A DNA stretch of 64,000 nucleotides, from positions 62,001 through 126,000 of the forward strand of contig DATBJH010000077.1 in assembly GCA_036556505.1 (NCBI GenBank). The letters run 5' to 3'. Under the pieces are notes generated by a model. It was not told where the DNA came from. It saw nothing but the letters and a program-made list of their open reading frames with translations, and did no database searches. The stretch is from CAVVWJ01 sp036556505 (GTDB taxonomy: Bacteria > Gemmatimonadota > Gemmatimonadetes > Gemmatimonadales > GWC2-71-9). Shown here piece by piece: positions 23,976 through 32,192 of this stretch. Every line of letters begins with the position of its first letter. Positions within the stretch are counted from its first letter, which is position 1. The position numbers and the translations under genes were made by a program.

Positions 23976-25022
23976 CTATTTCAGCCCGGCCAGAATACCC
24001 GAGATCCGCTCTTGCTGGGCGGGGTTCCTGGTCATCGCGAGCGCCTTGTCGTAGTTCTCGCGCGCCTTCTTCTTGTCCCCCTTCAACGCATAGGCCTCGC
24101 CCAGACTGTCGTATACGTTCCAGCTCTTGGGGTAGTCCTTGACGTTCTTCCGGAACACCACGATCGCCGAATCCACCTTCCCCGCCCCCAGAAGCTGGTA
24201 ACCGTAGTTGTTCATATCGGGCTCGGTCGCGATCTCGAGGCTGCGCTGGCGCAGGGTGGCGGCATTCACCGTGTCGCCCAGCTTGTCCAGCAGCGTCGCC
24301 TTGAGCCGGAGGTTGTTGAAGTTCTCGTTGATGGCGATGGAGTTCTGGGCCCACTCCGAGGCCTCCGCCAGATTCACGTCGTTCCCCGCACACCACGCGG
24401 CCGCCTGCATCCAGGGCTGCCAGAAGAAGCGGCCCAGACCGCGGAGCTGCTGGCGCAGGCTGTCTACTACGACCCGCTTGTAGTCCACCTCGACGGGGAA
24501 CGGCACCGCAAGCTTCTCCCACCGCAGCGTGACGCTGACCGCTCCGGTGCCGGGCTCATCGAGCGTGTACTCCAGGTTCTCCTGGAAGGGGGCCTCGACC
24601 GGCACGGCGGTGAACCGGACGGCGTCCTCCTTCTGGTCGTAGCTGAAGCTACCCCAGGCGTCCGCCTGTTTACTGAGGATGATGGTCCACTCTTCGGTCG
24701 TAGGGATCATGTGAAGCCCGTAACGGCCCGCCGGCAGCTCCTTCCCTCCCACCCGGACGGCCGAAGAGACATCCAGCACCGTGTTCTCGTTCGCGCCAGC
24801 CCGCCAGACCGAGTCGTAGGGGACCAGCTTGCCCCAGATCTCCCGCTCCTTCACGGCCGGGCGGTCGTAAGTGACGCTGATGGTGGTGAGACCGACGGTC
24901 TGGCTGACCGTGGCACGCTGGCTGGCCTTGGGCAGGACCAGCGCCGGGGCCTGGGCGGCGAGCGGAACCGGCATGCCGAGGATAGCGCAGACGAGTGCGC
25001 GGGTGACGAACGAAGGACGCAT
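23976..25022 (-). CDS. Exported DUF2911 / TPR protein
   Basis: The start is ATG 25022 (MRPSFVTRALVC), since GGAG lies 6 nt before it; an ATG 33 nt upstream has none. The 348 residues comprise a signal peptide (cleavage near PLAAQ), a DUF2911 domain at ~30-180 (RATVSQTVGLTTISVTYDRP, IWGKLVPYDSVWRAGANENT, GRYGLHMIPTTEEWTIILSK), and tetratricopeptide helices in the last third (SWNVYDSLGEAYALKGDKKK). DUF2911 proteins are common in Bacteroidetes and related soil bacteria; their role is unknown. It is periplasmic. A GC-rich dyad without a T-tract lies at 23935-23975, between it and DUF1097. Confidence 0.8.
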   Translation of the reverse strand: MRPSFVTRALVCAILGMPVPLAAQAPALVLPKASQRATVSQTVGLTTISVTYDRPAVKEREIWGKLVPYDSVWRAGANENTVLDVSSAVRVGGKELPAGRYGLHMIPTTEEWTIILSKQADAWGSFSYDQKEDAVRFTAVPVEAPFQENLEYTLDEPGTGAVSVTLRWEKLAVPFPVEVDYKRVVVDSLRQQLRGLGRFFWQPWMQAAAWCAGNDVNLAEASEWAQNSIAINENFNNLRLKATLLDKLGDTVNAATLRQRSLEIATEPDMNNYGYQLLGAGKVDSAIVVFRKNVKDYPKSWNVYDSLGEAYALKGDKKKARENYDKALAMTRNPAQQERISGILAGLK

Positions 25023-25078
25023 GCGATGCTCCGAGCGAAGGGGGGTGTGCGGCACTACGAGTCGGGGCGGCAGGAGGT

Positions 25079-26299
25079 TTATCCGCGAGGTGGCGGGGCC
25101 AGCTCCGGCGCCAGGGCCTGCCTGGTCGTCTGCTCGATCGTAAGCCCCTCCGGCAGGTCGTCCGCCGTCACCCCCAGCTCCCTGAAGCGTCGGGCCGTTG
25201 CGAGCACCCGGGTCTCCAGCGAGCCCACCGTGCGGTTGTAGCTCTCCACCGCCCGATCCAAGGCGCGGCGGAGATCCTCGAAGTGCCCGGCCATGGTGCC
25301 GATCCGCTCGTGGAGCTGGCGCCCCAGGTCGCTGATCTCCTGCGCGCTCTGAGCGATGCGCTCCTGACGCCAGCCGTAGGCGATCGCGCGCAGCAACGCG
25401 ATGAGGGTGGTGGGGCTGGCCGGGATCACTTGCCGGCTCACCCCGAACTCGATGAGCGACGGGTCGTGCCGGCAGGCGGCGCTGAAGAAGGTCTCCCCCG
25501 GCAGAAACATCACGACGAAATCCGGCGCGGCCTGAAACTGAGTCCAGTAGGCCTTGCTGCCGAGCGCGGTCATGTGGTCGCGCACCTGGCGGGCATGGTC
25601 GCGCAGGAGGCGCTCCCGGGTTCCTTCATCCCCGGGGCCGTCGATCGCGTCGAGGTAAGCCGCCATCGGTGCCTTGGCGTCCACCACGACGGTCTTGCCG
25701 CCGGGAAGCCGCACGATGAGGTCGGGCCGGAGCACCCCGGCCTCCCCCGAGGCGGTCACCTGCTCCTCGAAGTCGCAGTAGTCCAGCATCCCGGCCAGCT
25801 CGACCACCCGGCGGAGCTGCATCTCCCCCCACCGGCCCCGCACCTGCGGCGCGCGGAGGGCCCGGGCCAGATGTTCCGTCTCCGCCTGGAGCGCCTGTTG
25901 AGCTTGGGCCATGCCCTTGAGCTGCTCGGTCAGCCCGGCGTAGGAGGCGGCTCGCTCCCTCTCCACCTCCCGGATCCTGCCGTCCACCCGTTCCAGGGCC
26001 GTGGTGATCGGTCGAACCAGGTCGTCCACGGCCCGCCGGCGCAGCTCCAGCTCCGAGGCGGCGGAGCGTCGGGCTTCGGCCAGCTTCGCCTCCGCCAGCT
26101 CGAGAAAGGAGCGGTTGTTCTGGCGCAGCGCTTCCGCCGAGAGTGCGCCGAACGCCTCCCGCCACCGGGCCTCGCCTTGCCGCTCGGCCTCCAGCCGTGA
26201 GAGAATGCGGACGGTGCCGATCCGCCCCGCGAGCCAGGCGACCAGCGCGCCGACGGCGAGGCCGAGGGCGGCCCCGAACAGAAAGGAAGCGATGTCCAT
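25079..26299 (-). CDS. rmuC: DNA recombination protein RmuC
   Basis: The start is ATG 26299, giving 406 residues. An N-terminal membrane helix (FLFGAALGLAVGALVAWLAG) is followed by a coiled coil (~30-130) and the RmuC nuclease-like core (~150-350) with GRWGEMQLRRVVELAGML, RPDLIVRLPGGKTVVVDAKAP and WTQFQAAPDFVVMFLPGETF. RmuC limits inversions at short repeats and is thought to act on DNA structures. The length is close to the E. coli protein (475). Its ATG and the ATG of the phosphodiesterase on the other strand lie within the same 8 bp, so the two genes must share or bury their promoters in each other. Confidence 0.85.
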   Translation of the reverse strand: MDIASFLFGAALGLAVGALVAWLAGRIGTVRILSRLEAERQGEARWREAFGALSAEALRQNNRSFLELAEAKLAEARRSAASELELRRRAVDDLVRPITTALERVDGRIREVERERAASYAGLTEQLKGMAQAQQALQAETEHLARALRAPQVRGRWGEMQLRRVVELAGMLDYCDFEEQVTASGEAGVLRPDLIVRLPGGKTVVVDAKAPMAAYLDAIDGPGDEGTRERLLRDHARQVRDHMTALGSKAYWTQFQAAPDFVVMFLPGETFFSAACRHDPSLIEFGVSRQVIPASPTTLIALLRAIAYGWRQERIAQSAQEISDLGRQLHERIGTMAGHFEDLRRALDRAVESYNRTVGSLETRVLATARRFRELGVTADDLPEGLTIEQTTRQALAPELAPPPRG

Positions 26300-27554
26300 A
26301 CGGGCCTCGGGCTGGAGTGCGATTCGGCGGTGTGTCCTCACCGCCCTGATCACGGCGTGCGCGGGGCGGGCGCCGGAGGAGCCGCTCCCGGCCGGGGGAC
26401 TGGGCACGACCGTCCTGCTGATCTCGATCGACGGTTTCCGGTGGGATTATCTCGATCGCGGGCTCACGCCCAACCTGTCACGCCTCGCGCGCGAGGGGGT
26501 GCGCGCCGAAGCGTTGGTGCCGGTGTTCCCCACCAAGACCTTCCCCAATCACTTCACGATCGTCACCGGGCGGTACCCGGCCCGGCATGGGATCGTAGCC
26601 AATGTACTCACCGCCCCCGACATCGGTCGCCGCCTGAGCCTGTTCGACCGCGAGTCGGTGCGGGATTCGGCCTTCTATCTCGCCGAGCCGATCTGGGTGA
26701 CCGCCGAGCGACAGGGTAGGCGCACGGCGCCGCTGTTCTGGCCCGGAAGCGAGGCGCCGATCGGTGGTGTATTGCCGAGCTACACCCTGCCCTACAACAC
26801 CAAGATGCCGGACACCGCCAGGATCGGGTGGATGCTCGAGCGCCTCGCGCTGCCGCCGGAGGAGCGGCCAGTCTTCCTGACCCTCTACTTCCCCCTGGTG
26901 GACAACGCCGGCCACCGGTACGGCCCGGACGCGCCCGCCACCGACAGCGCGATCGCCGAGGCCGACCGGTTGATCGGGCGGGTGATGGCCGGCCTGGAAC
27001 GGATCGGACGCGGCGACGTGAACGTCCTGGTCGTGTCCGACCACGGCATGGCGGCGACCAGCCCCGAGCGGGTCATCTGGCTCGACGACTACGTGGCGGA
27101 GGACGCGATGGAAGTGGACGAGATGAACACCTTGCTCACCGCGTGGCCTGCGCCCGGACTGGAGGATTCGGTGCACCGCGCCCTCGAGCGCGCGCCGCAC
27201 CTCACGGTGTACCGCCGGGGCGAGGCTCCCGATCGCTTTCGCCTGCAAGGGCCGCGGATCGCTCCCATCCTCGCCCTGGCGGACGAAGGTTGGACGATCA
27301 CCCGGCGTACCGCGGACGACCCGGCGCCGAGCATCATCCTCGGCAACCACGGCTATGACGACGCGCTGCCTTCCATGGGTGCCCTCTTCGTCGCGCGCGG
27401 ACCCGCTTTCCGGCGCGGTCTTCGCGTCCCCGCCTTCCGCAACGTCCACCTCTATCCGCTGATGGCGGAGGTGCTGAGGATCGAGCCCCTGAAGAGCGAC
27501 GGCTCGCTCGACTCGGTCCGATCATTCCTGAACGCTCCAGCCCTCGTCCAGTAG
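26292..27554 (+). CDS. Nucleotide pyrophosphatase/phosphodiesterase-like lipoprotein
   Basis: Start ATG 26292 has AAAGGA upstream. The 420-residue protein has a lipoprotein signal (VLTALITAC, Cys23) and an alkaline-phosphatase-superfamily core of the NPP type: metal Asp in LISIDGFRWDYL, catalytic Thr in PTKTFPNHFTIVTGRYP, DNAGHRYGPD, VVSDHGM and a last His in GNHGYDD. Zinc-dependent enzymes of this type split nucleotide or lipid phosphodiesters in the periplasm or at the surface. The substrate is not known. It starts head-to-head with rmuC and converges on the six-hairpin glycosidase-like gene with only 17 bp between stops. Confidence 0.85.
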   Translation: MSIRASGWSAIRRCVLTALITACAGRAPEEPLPAGGLGTTVLLISIDGFRWDYLDRGLTPNLSRLAREGVRAEALVPVFPTKTFPNHFTIVTGRYPARHGIVANVLTAPDIGRRLSLFDRESVRDSAFYLAEPIWVTAERQGRRTAPLFWPGSEAPIGGVLPSYTLPYNTKMPDTARIGWMLERLALPPEERPVFLTLYFPLVDNAGHRYGPDAPATDSAIAEADRLIGRVMAGLERIGRGDVNVLVVSDHGMAATSPERVIWLDDYVAEDAMEVDEMNTLLTAWPAPGLEDSVHRALERAPHLTVYRRGEAPDRFRLQGPRIAPILALADEGWTITRRTADDPAPSIILGNHGYDDALPSMGALFVARGPAFRRGLRVPAFRNVHLYPLMAEVLRIEPLKSDGSLDSVRSFLNAPALVQ

Positions 27555-27571
27555 CGTACGATCCGCCGGCA

Positions 27572-29941
27572 TCAGTCGCCGAGTCTGGCCAGGGCGAACT
27601 GCACGGCGAGGCTGGTCCCGCTCCAGAGCTGAATGTCGGAGCCGGTCCCGTACCGCGTGGGGCGAAGCCGCCCACGCTCGATCCGATAGCTCCAGAGCTC
27701 GGAGTGCTCCAGGCCCGACGCGTGCACCGCCGCGAGCGTCCGGCGGAGCGCGTCCGCGAATCGGCCCTCGGGATCGGCGCCCTCCGCGACCACGTTGGCC
27801 AGGGCGAGGAGCAGCAGGTTCACCTCGCGGCCCCACACCACCCGCGGCCCGTGATAGGTGTCCTTCCGGAAGCGCTCCCAGATCGCCCGTGACGCGTAGG
27901 CGTCGTTGGCCACGAGCGGGCCAAGGGAATCGGCGAACAGGCCCACGGGGTAGGTGCGAACGAACGGGGCGAGCTCAGCGGCCGAGGTGAAGCTCCCGAG
28001 GAAGAGTCCTGTCGCCGGGTCGGTGTTGACGACCGGTATCGGCTGCCCGGCGGCATTGAGGGACAGCGCGAGGAAGCGGAGCGTATCACGGGGCTCGCCG
28101 GCCCGGCGGAGGACCTGCTCCCAATACTTGCGCTCACCGGCCGGAAGCCAGGCGAGCCTGGCGCGCAGCCGCTCCCCGATCTCGCCCGGGCCCAGCGTCA
28201 CTTCGAAGTGCCGCCGTGCTCCGCGCCAGGTCTCGACCGCATGGCGGAGCGCGAGTGAGTCCCGGACGTACCGGCCGAGGGGGCCTGTACTGAGCCTGGG
28301 CACCAGGCTGTCCAGCGCGGCCGGATCCAGCCCGAGGGCCGGAAGCGAACCCAGGATCGTCGCGATCGCCTGGAGCGCCTCCGGCACCCAGATCGCGTTG
28401 ACGTCCATGGCGAACCGCCCGCCGGCGTAACCGGCATCGCTGTCGCGCCAACTGGCGGAACGCCAGTGGACCGAATCGCGAAGCGGGAAGCTGACCAGAT
28501 TCAGCGGATGAGGCTCGCGAGCATAGGCCTGGGTCTGCCCTGCCACCAGGGCGAGCTCGCGGAGCAGACCCGCCAGCCTCGGGTTCCCCCCCTCCTCGGC
28601 GCCCAGCAGGAAGGCGCGCTTGCGCTCCAGCGGAATGGCGGAATCGGCCAGCCAGCGTGCGGCGAGCACCGGGAGCTGGTACTCGTCGTCGATCATGTGA
28701 TAGTTCTCGCGGGTGCGCTGGAGGTCGCGGAGCACCTCCCGCGCCCGCGCCATGAGGCTGTCGGCCTCGGGGCCTCGACCTTCGCCCGCCGCCCGGGCGG
28801 AGGCCGCGACCAGCGAGTCGTACACCACCGCGTTCTCCCGGATCGCCTGGCCGCCCAACGCCTCCTCGTGGCTCACCTCGCCGCGGGGTCCCAGCTTGCG
28901 CAGCACGCTGGCGATCACGTGCTCCGACATGGTCGGCTCCCAGACCGCCCGCATCATGAGCGCCGTCATCATCATGTCGCGGCCGAAATAGGTGGCGAAG
29001 TTGGGCAGCCCCGCCATCAGCTTCTCTCGCGAGCTCAGCAGCTCGACGCCGCGCACCTGACGTTCGAGCCGGCGATAGCGCACTCGGCCGGCACTGTCGG
29101 CCGCCTCCGAGGCGGCGGCAAGGAACTCCTGGAACCGGCGGTTGAAGATCTCGCTTCGGTCCAGCGGCGTGAGGGGCCTCGCGTCGGTGGTGACACGAAT
29201 CCGGAGGGTCGTCCTCTTACCCGAACCGCGGCGGATCGCGACGGTGCGAGAGGTGGGCCGGGTGACGGCATCGCCCGCGGCGGTGCGCAGCTCGAGCCGG
29301 AGCAGATTCCGCCCGTCCAGTGAAGGCCGCTCGATGCTCACCAGCCCGGCGTCCCCCAGGCGCCTGGACGTGATCACGGGCTCGAGCCGGCCCCGGAGCT
29401 CCTCCACCGTGGTCGTCCCGAGCAGCGCGAGGTGCTCGCGCTGAGCGCTGGTGGGAAGCCCGGCGACCCGCGCGACCAGCAAGGACTCCTCGACCACGCG
29501 AAACGGCGCGCCGCTGAACGGCTGCAGGTGCCGCTCGGCATACACGAAGTCGCGCTCGATCCGCATCGAGCCCAGGACGAACCAGCCGAGCTCGATCCGC
29601 GGTGCCTCGGCTCTCAAGCCGAACTCGAGGGTACGCGTCGAGCCGGAATCGGCGATCTCCGCGCTGTCGGCGGACCAGGTGAGCCGCACCGGCCTCCCCG
29701 ATGGGTCCCGCACGGTGAAGCCGACGCTCTCGTTCGCCGCGTCGGCCCACAGCAGCACGATCCGACCCGTCTTGGGCTCCAGGTAGATCTGGACCGTGTT
29801 GTGCTTCGAGTCGCGGTAGAAGCGGGTCTGATATCCCTGGTAGGCAGACGGATCATCGAGGCCCGCCTCGGGGAAGGAGAGGACCGGCGCGGTCTGGGCG
29901 GCCTGGAGCAGGAGGCTGAGCGCCAAGACGCCCGCGGTCAC
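27572..29941 (-). CDS. Six-hairpin glycosidase-like exported protein
   Basis: The start is GTG 29941 (AAGGAG 8 nt before it), giving 789 residues with a short signal peptide (ALSLLLQAAQ). The N-terminal third is beta-rich. The rest is helical with motifs of the (alpha/alpha)6 hydrolases: NFATYFGRDMMMTALMM, NYHMIDDEYQLPVLAARWL, FAMDVNAIWVPEALQAI. This recalls trehalases and glycogen-debranching-like glycosidases, but I cannot assign a GH family. The FGRD and DDE acids are candidates for catalysis. The start overlaps the GH65 gene stop by 4 bp (GTGA), so both are one operon and probably act on one glycan. Confidence 0.65.
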   Translation of the reverse strand: MTAGVLALSLLLQAAQTAPVLSFPEAGLDDPSAYQGYQTRFYRDSKHNTVQIYLEPKTGRIVLLWADAANESVGFTVRDPSGRPVRLTWSADSAEIADSGSTRTLEFGLRAEAPRIELGWFVLGSMRIERDFVYAERHLQPFSGAPFRVVEESLLVARVAGLPTSAQREHLALLGTTTVEELRGRLEPVITSRRLGDAGLVSIERPSLDGRNLLRLELRTAAGDAVTRPTSRTVAIRRGSGKRTTLRIRVTTDARPLTPLDRSEIFNRRFQEFLAAASEAADSAGRVRYRRLERQVRGVELLSSREKLMAGLPNFATYFGRDMMMTALMMRAVWEPTMSEHVIASVLRKLGPRGEVSHEEALGGQAIRENAVVYDSLVAASARAAGEGRGPEADSLMARAREVLRDLQRTRENYHMIDDEYQLPVLAARWLADSAIPLERKRAFLLGAEEGGNPRLAGLLRELALVAGQTQAYAREPHPLNLVSFPLRDSVHWRSASWRDSDAGYAGGRFAMDVNAIWVPEALQAIATILGSLPALGLDPAALDSLVPRLSTGPLGRYVRDSLALRHAVETWRGARRHFEVTLGPGEIGERLRARLAWLPAGERKYWEQVLRRAGEPRDTLRFLALSLNAAGQPIPVVNTDPATGLFLGSFTSAAELAPFVRTYPVGLFADSLGPLVANDAYASRAIWERFRKDTYHGPRVVWGREVNLLLLALANVVAEGADPEGRFADALRRTLAAVHASGLEHSELWSYRIERGRLRPTRYGTGSDIQLWSGTSLAVQFALARLGD

Positions 29942-32106
29942 CGCTGCGCTCCTTCGGCGCGCGGGATGATTCGGCGGCCGGTCGAGTCCACCACCACGTC
30001 GTAGCGCCTGCCTCGGCAGTAGAAGTTGCGCAGCACCAGACGAGTCACCTTCGACGGCAGCACCGGCTCGAAGGCGGGCTCCAGTCCCCCATCGCCGATG
30101 CGAAGACCGGTGTAGCCGAAGATGACCTGCTGGAGGAAGCCGCCGGCGCCGGTCACGAAGTTCACGGCGTCGTTCTTCGGCGTCTCCGACAGCATGTGAA
30201 ACGGACCTCGCAGGTGGGGCTGATAGCTGTGGGGCAGCAGCGAGTCCACCAGGGCGCGGTCGCCCAGCTCGGCGGCATCGACCGCCAGGAGCGTGTTGCC
30301 CATCATCGCACCTCCCCCCTCCTGCAGATATCGTTCGACCGCCTGCTCGAGCTGGGAGCGCTTGGCGCGCTCACTCATCGTAACGCCGAGCGGGTAGCTG
30401 AGCAGCGGGGTCACGGCGCCGAGGGTGGAGTCCGGCGCGCCCTCGTAGGTGCGGTAGAACTCGCTGGCCGTGTCGTACGGCAGGTGGAGCTTCGCGGCCA
30501 CCTCGCCCCACCGCGGGTCGGGCTTCGCGCCCAGCCTGGCGCTGGCCGCCAAGGCGATCTCCAGGTTCTTGCGGGCGACGGCATTGGTGTAGGCATCGTC
30601 GCTCACGCCGATCAGCCCCTCGTGAACCGATACCACGCTGTCGATGTGGTACCGGTCGCGGACGGAATCACGGCGCGCCCGGCTCACCCAGAAGTTGGCG
30701 GTCTCCCGGATGACAGGGTAGCCGTCGGTGGCGAGCCATGCCGAGTCCCCGGTGACCTGGTAGTACTGCCACTGGGCGAGGGCGACATCCCCGTTGACGT
30801 GGATCTCCATCTTCGCGTTCTGGACCGCGAAGAAGGGAGTGGTTTCCTGTCCCCGCTCGTCCGCTTCCCACGGATACATCGCGCCTCGGTAGCCGTTCGC
30901 GCTGGCGTTCGCGCGGGCCGCGGGCAGCGTCCGGTGGCGGAAGGCGACCAGCGAGCGCGCGATGTCGGGGTGGGTGACGAGGAGGGGCGGAAACATCCAG
31001 GTATCCGAGTCCCAGAAGACGTGGCCGTAGTAGCCGCCGCTCGAGAGCCCCATCGGCGGGATACCGAGGCCGGTGCCCTCGGCCCCGCTCGCCAGCAGGT
31101 AGAACAGCATGGATCGGACGACTCGCTGGAGCGCCGTATCGCCCTGGACCTCGATGTCGGTCTCCCATCGTCGCCCCCAGGCGACCGCGTTCTCGCCGGC
31201 GAGCGCGTGCCAGCCGCGGGCTCGGGCGCCTTCGGCCTCGCTGCTGGCGGTGGCCCTGGGGTCCCTGCCGTCGCTGCTGAAGACCGTGGCCTGGGTGAAG
31301 GTGTAGGTGCGGCCGGCTTGGCCATCGAACGCCACCTCGACCCAGGCGCTATCTCCCTCCGCGCCTGTTCGGGCCGCTGCTCCCCGCAGGTCGGCGGGCC
31401 ACCCTACGCTCGCTGCCTGTGCCAGCACGCTGGTGCGACCCTCCGGCGTCGAGGTGAGGGCGAGCAGCGCGCCGGACTGTCGTCTGGCGGCCGCTCGGGA
31501 GCGCACGACCATGTGGCCAGGGTACCAGATATCCGCGGGCCGCCACGCCGGGCTGGCCTTGGGCACGGTGGCCAGCTGAAGCCGGCGCGGCGGAGGCCGG
31601 CCGACGAGCGCGAAACGCACCCGCAGCCGGCCGCCGGCGCGCGGCGTGAGATCGAGCCGGACGGCGGCGAGATGCGAGTCCGCCCGGGAGACGAACGTCT
31701 CGACGGCGACCCCGGTGCGGCGCGCGCCGCTCGCCCACTCGTAGCTGGTGCGGGCCGTGCCCGTCCCCATGTCCACCACCTGCCGGTACGCTCGCACCGA
31801 GCCCACCGCCGCGGCGCTGTCGAGCCAGCGCTCGCCGTCGAACACCGCGACGGCCGTCCATGCGGGCACCGCGGCGATCCGGGGTACGTCACCGGGGGCG
31901 TTCTCGTAGAGACCCGCTACGAACGAGGGGCTGGCGCCGAAGCCGAGGGCGGGGATCAAAACCCCGATCCGGCCGTTGCCGATGACCGGCGAAGGGGAGC
32001 GGGCAGGGTCGCTGGTCGCGAGATGCAAGGCGGAGTCCTGGGCGGCGGCGGAAAGGAAGCGGGCACCCGCCAGCAACAGGAACATCGGAATTGAGAGAGT
32101 CTTCAT
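29938..32106 (-). CDS. Glycoside hydrolase family 65-like, PGGHG/acid trehalase type
   Basis: The 722-residue protein has a signal peptide (MKTLSIPMFLLLAGARFLSAA). The block GHVFWDSDTWMFPPLL, then THPDIARSLVAFRHRTLPAA and GYRGAMYPWE, is that of GH65 members related to human PGGHG, which removes glucose from glucosyl-galactosyl-hydroxylysine, and to acid trehalase. The putative acid is the Glu of SVHEG, aligned by the following GVSDDAYTNAVARKNL, which matches the GPDEY...DNAYTN region of the family. GH65 hydrolases invert at alpha-glucosides. It is exported, after a TonB receptor and before the six-hairpin protein, so uptake and breakdown of an alpha-glucosyl compound is a reasonable inference. 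Confidence 0.75.
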   Translation of the reverse strand: MKTLSIPMFLLLAGARFLSAAAQDSALHLATSDPARSPSPVIGNGRIGVLIPALGFGASPSFVAGLYENAPGDVPRIAAVPAWTAVAVFDGERWLDSAAAVGSVRAYRQVVDMGTGTARTSYEWASGARRTGVAVETFVSRADSHLAAVRLDLTPRAGGRLRVRFALVGRPPPRRLQLATVPKASPAWRPADIWYPGHMVVRSRAAARRQSGALLALTSTPEGRTSVLAQAASVGWPADLRGAAARTGAEGDSAWVEVAFDGQAGRTYTFTQATVFSSDGRDPRATASSEAEGARARGWHALAGENAVAWGRRWETDIEVQGDTALQRVVRSMLFYLLASGAEGTGLGIPPMGLSSGGYYGHVFWDSDTWMFPPLLVTHPDIARSLVAFRHRTLPAARANASANGYRGAMYPWEADERGQETTPFFAVQNAKMEIHVNGDVALAQWQYYQVTGDSAWLATDGYPVIRETANFWVSRARRDSVRDRYHIDSVVSVHEGLIGVSDDAYTNAVARKNLEIALAASARLGAKPDPRWGEVAAKLHLPYDTASEFYRTYEGAPDSTLGAVTPLLSYPLGVTMSERAKRSQLEQAVERYLQEGGGAMMGNTLLAVDAAELGDRALVDSLLPHSYQPHLRGPFHMLSETPKNDAVNFVTGAGGFLQQVIFGYTGLRIGDGGLEPAFEPVLPSKVTRLVLRNFYCRGRRYDVVVDSTGRRIIPRAEGAQR

Positions 32107-32120
32107 GGGAAGCCTGCCAC

Positions 32121-32175
32121 CCTGAACGAAGTGAAGGGGGCCATATCGAACATGGTCCCCTTCGCTTCGCTCAGG
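32121..32175. repeat. Palindromic repeat, copy B2
   Basis: CCTGA (32121-32125) pairs with TCAGG (32171-32175), and GAAGTGAAGGGG (32128-32139) pairs with CCCCTTCGCTTC (32157-32168) with one G-T wobble. It lies in the 86-bp gap between the TonB receptor and GH65 genes, so on a shared transcript it would form a strong hairpin. Half of the same sequence (CACCCTGAACGA) recurs at 59512-59523. Confidence 0.65.
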
Positions 32176-32192
32176 TTGACAACGGAGATGAT

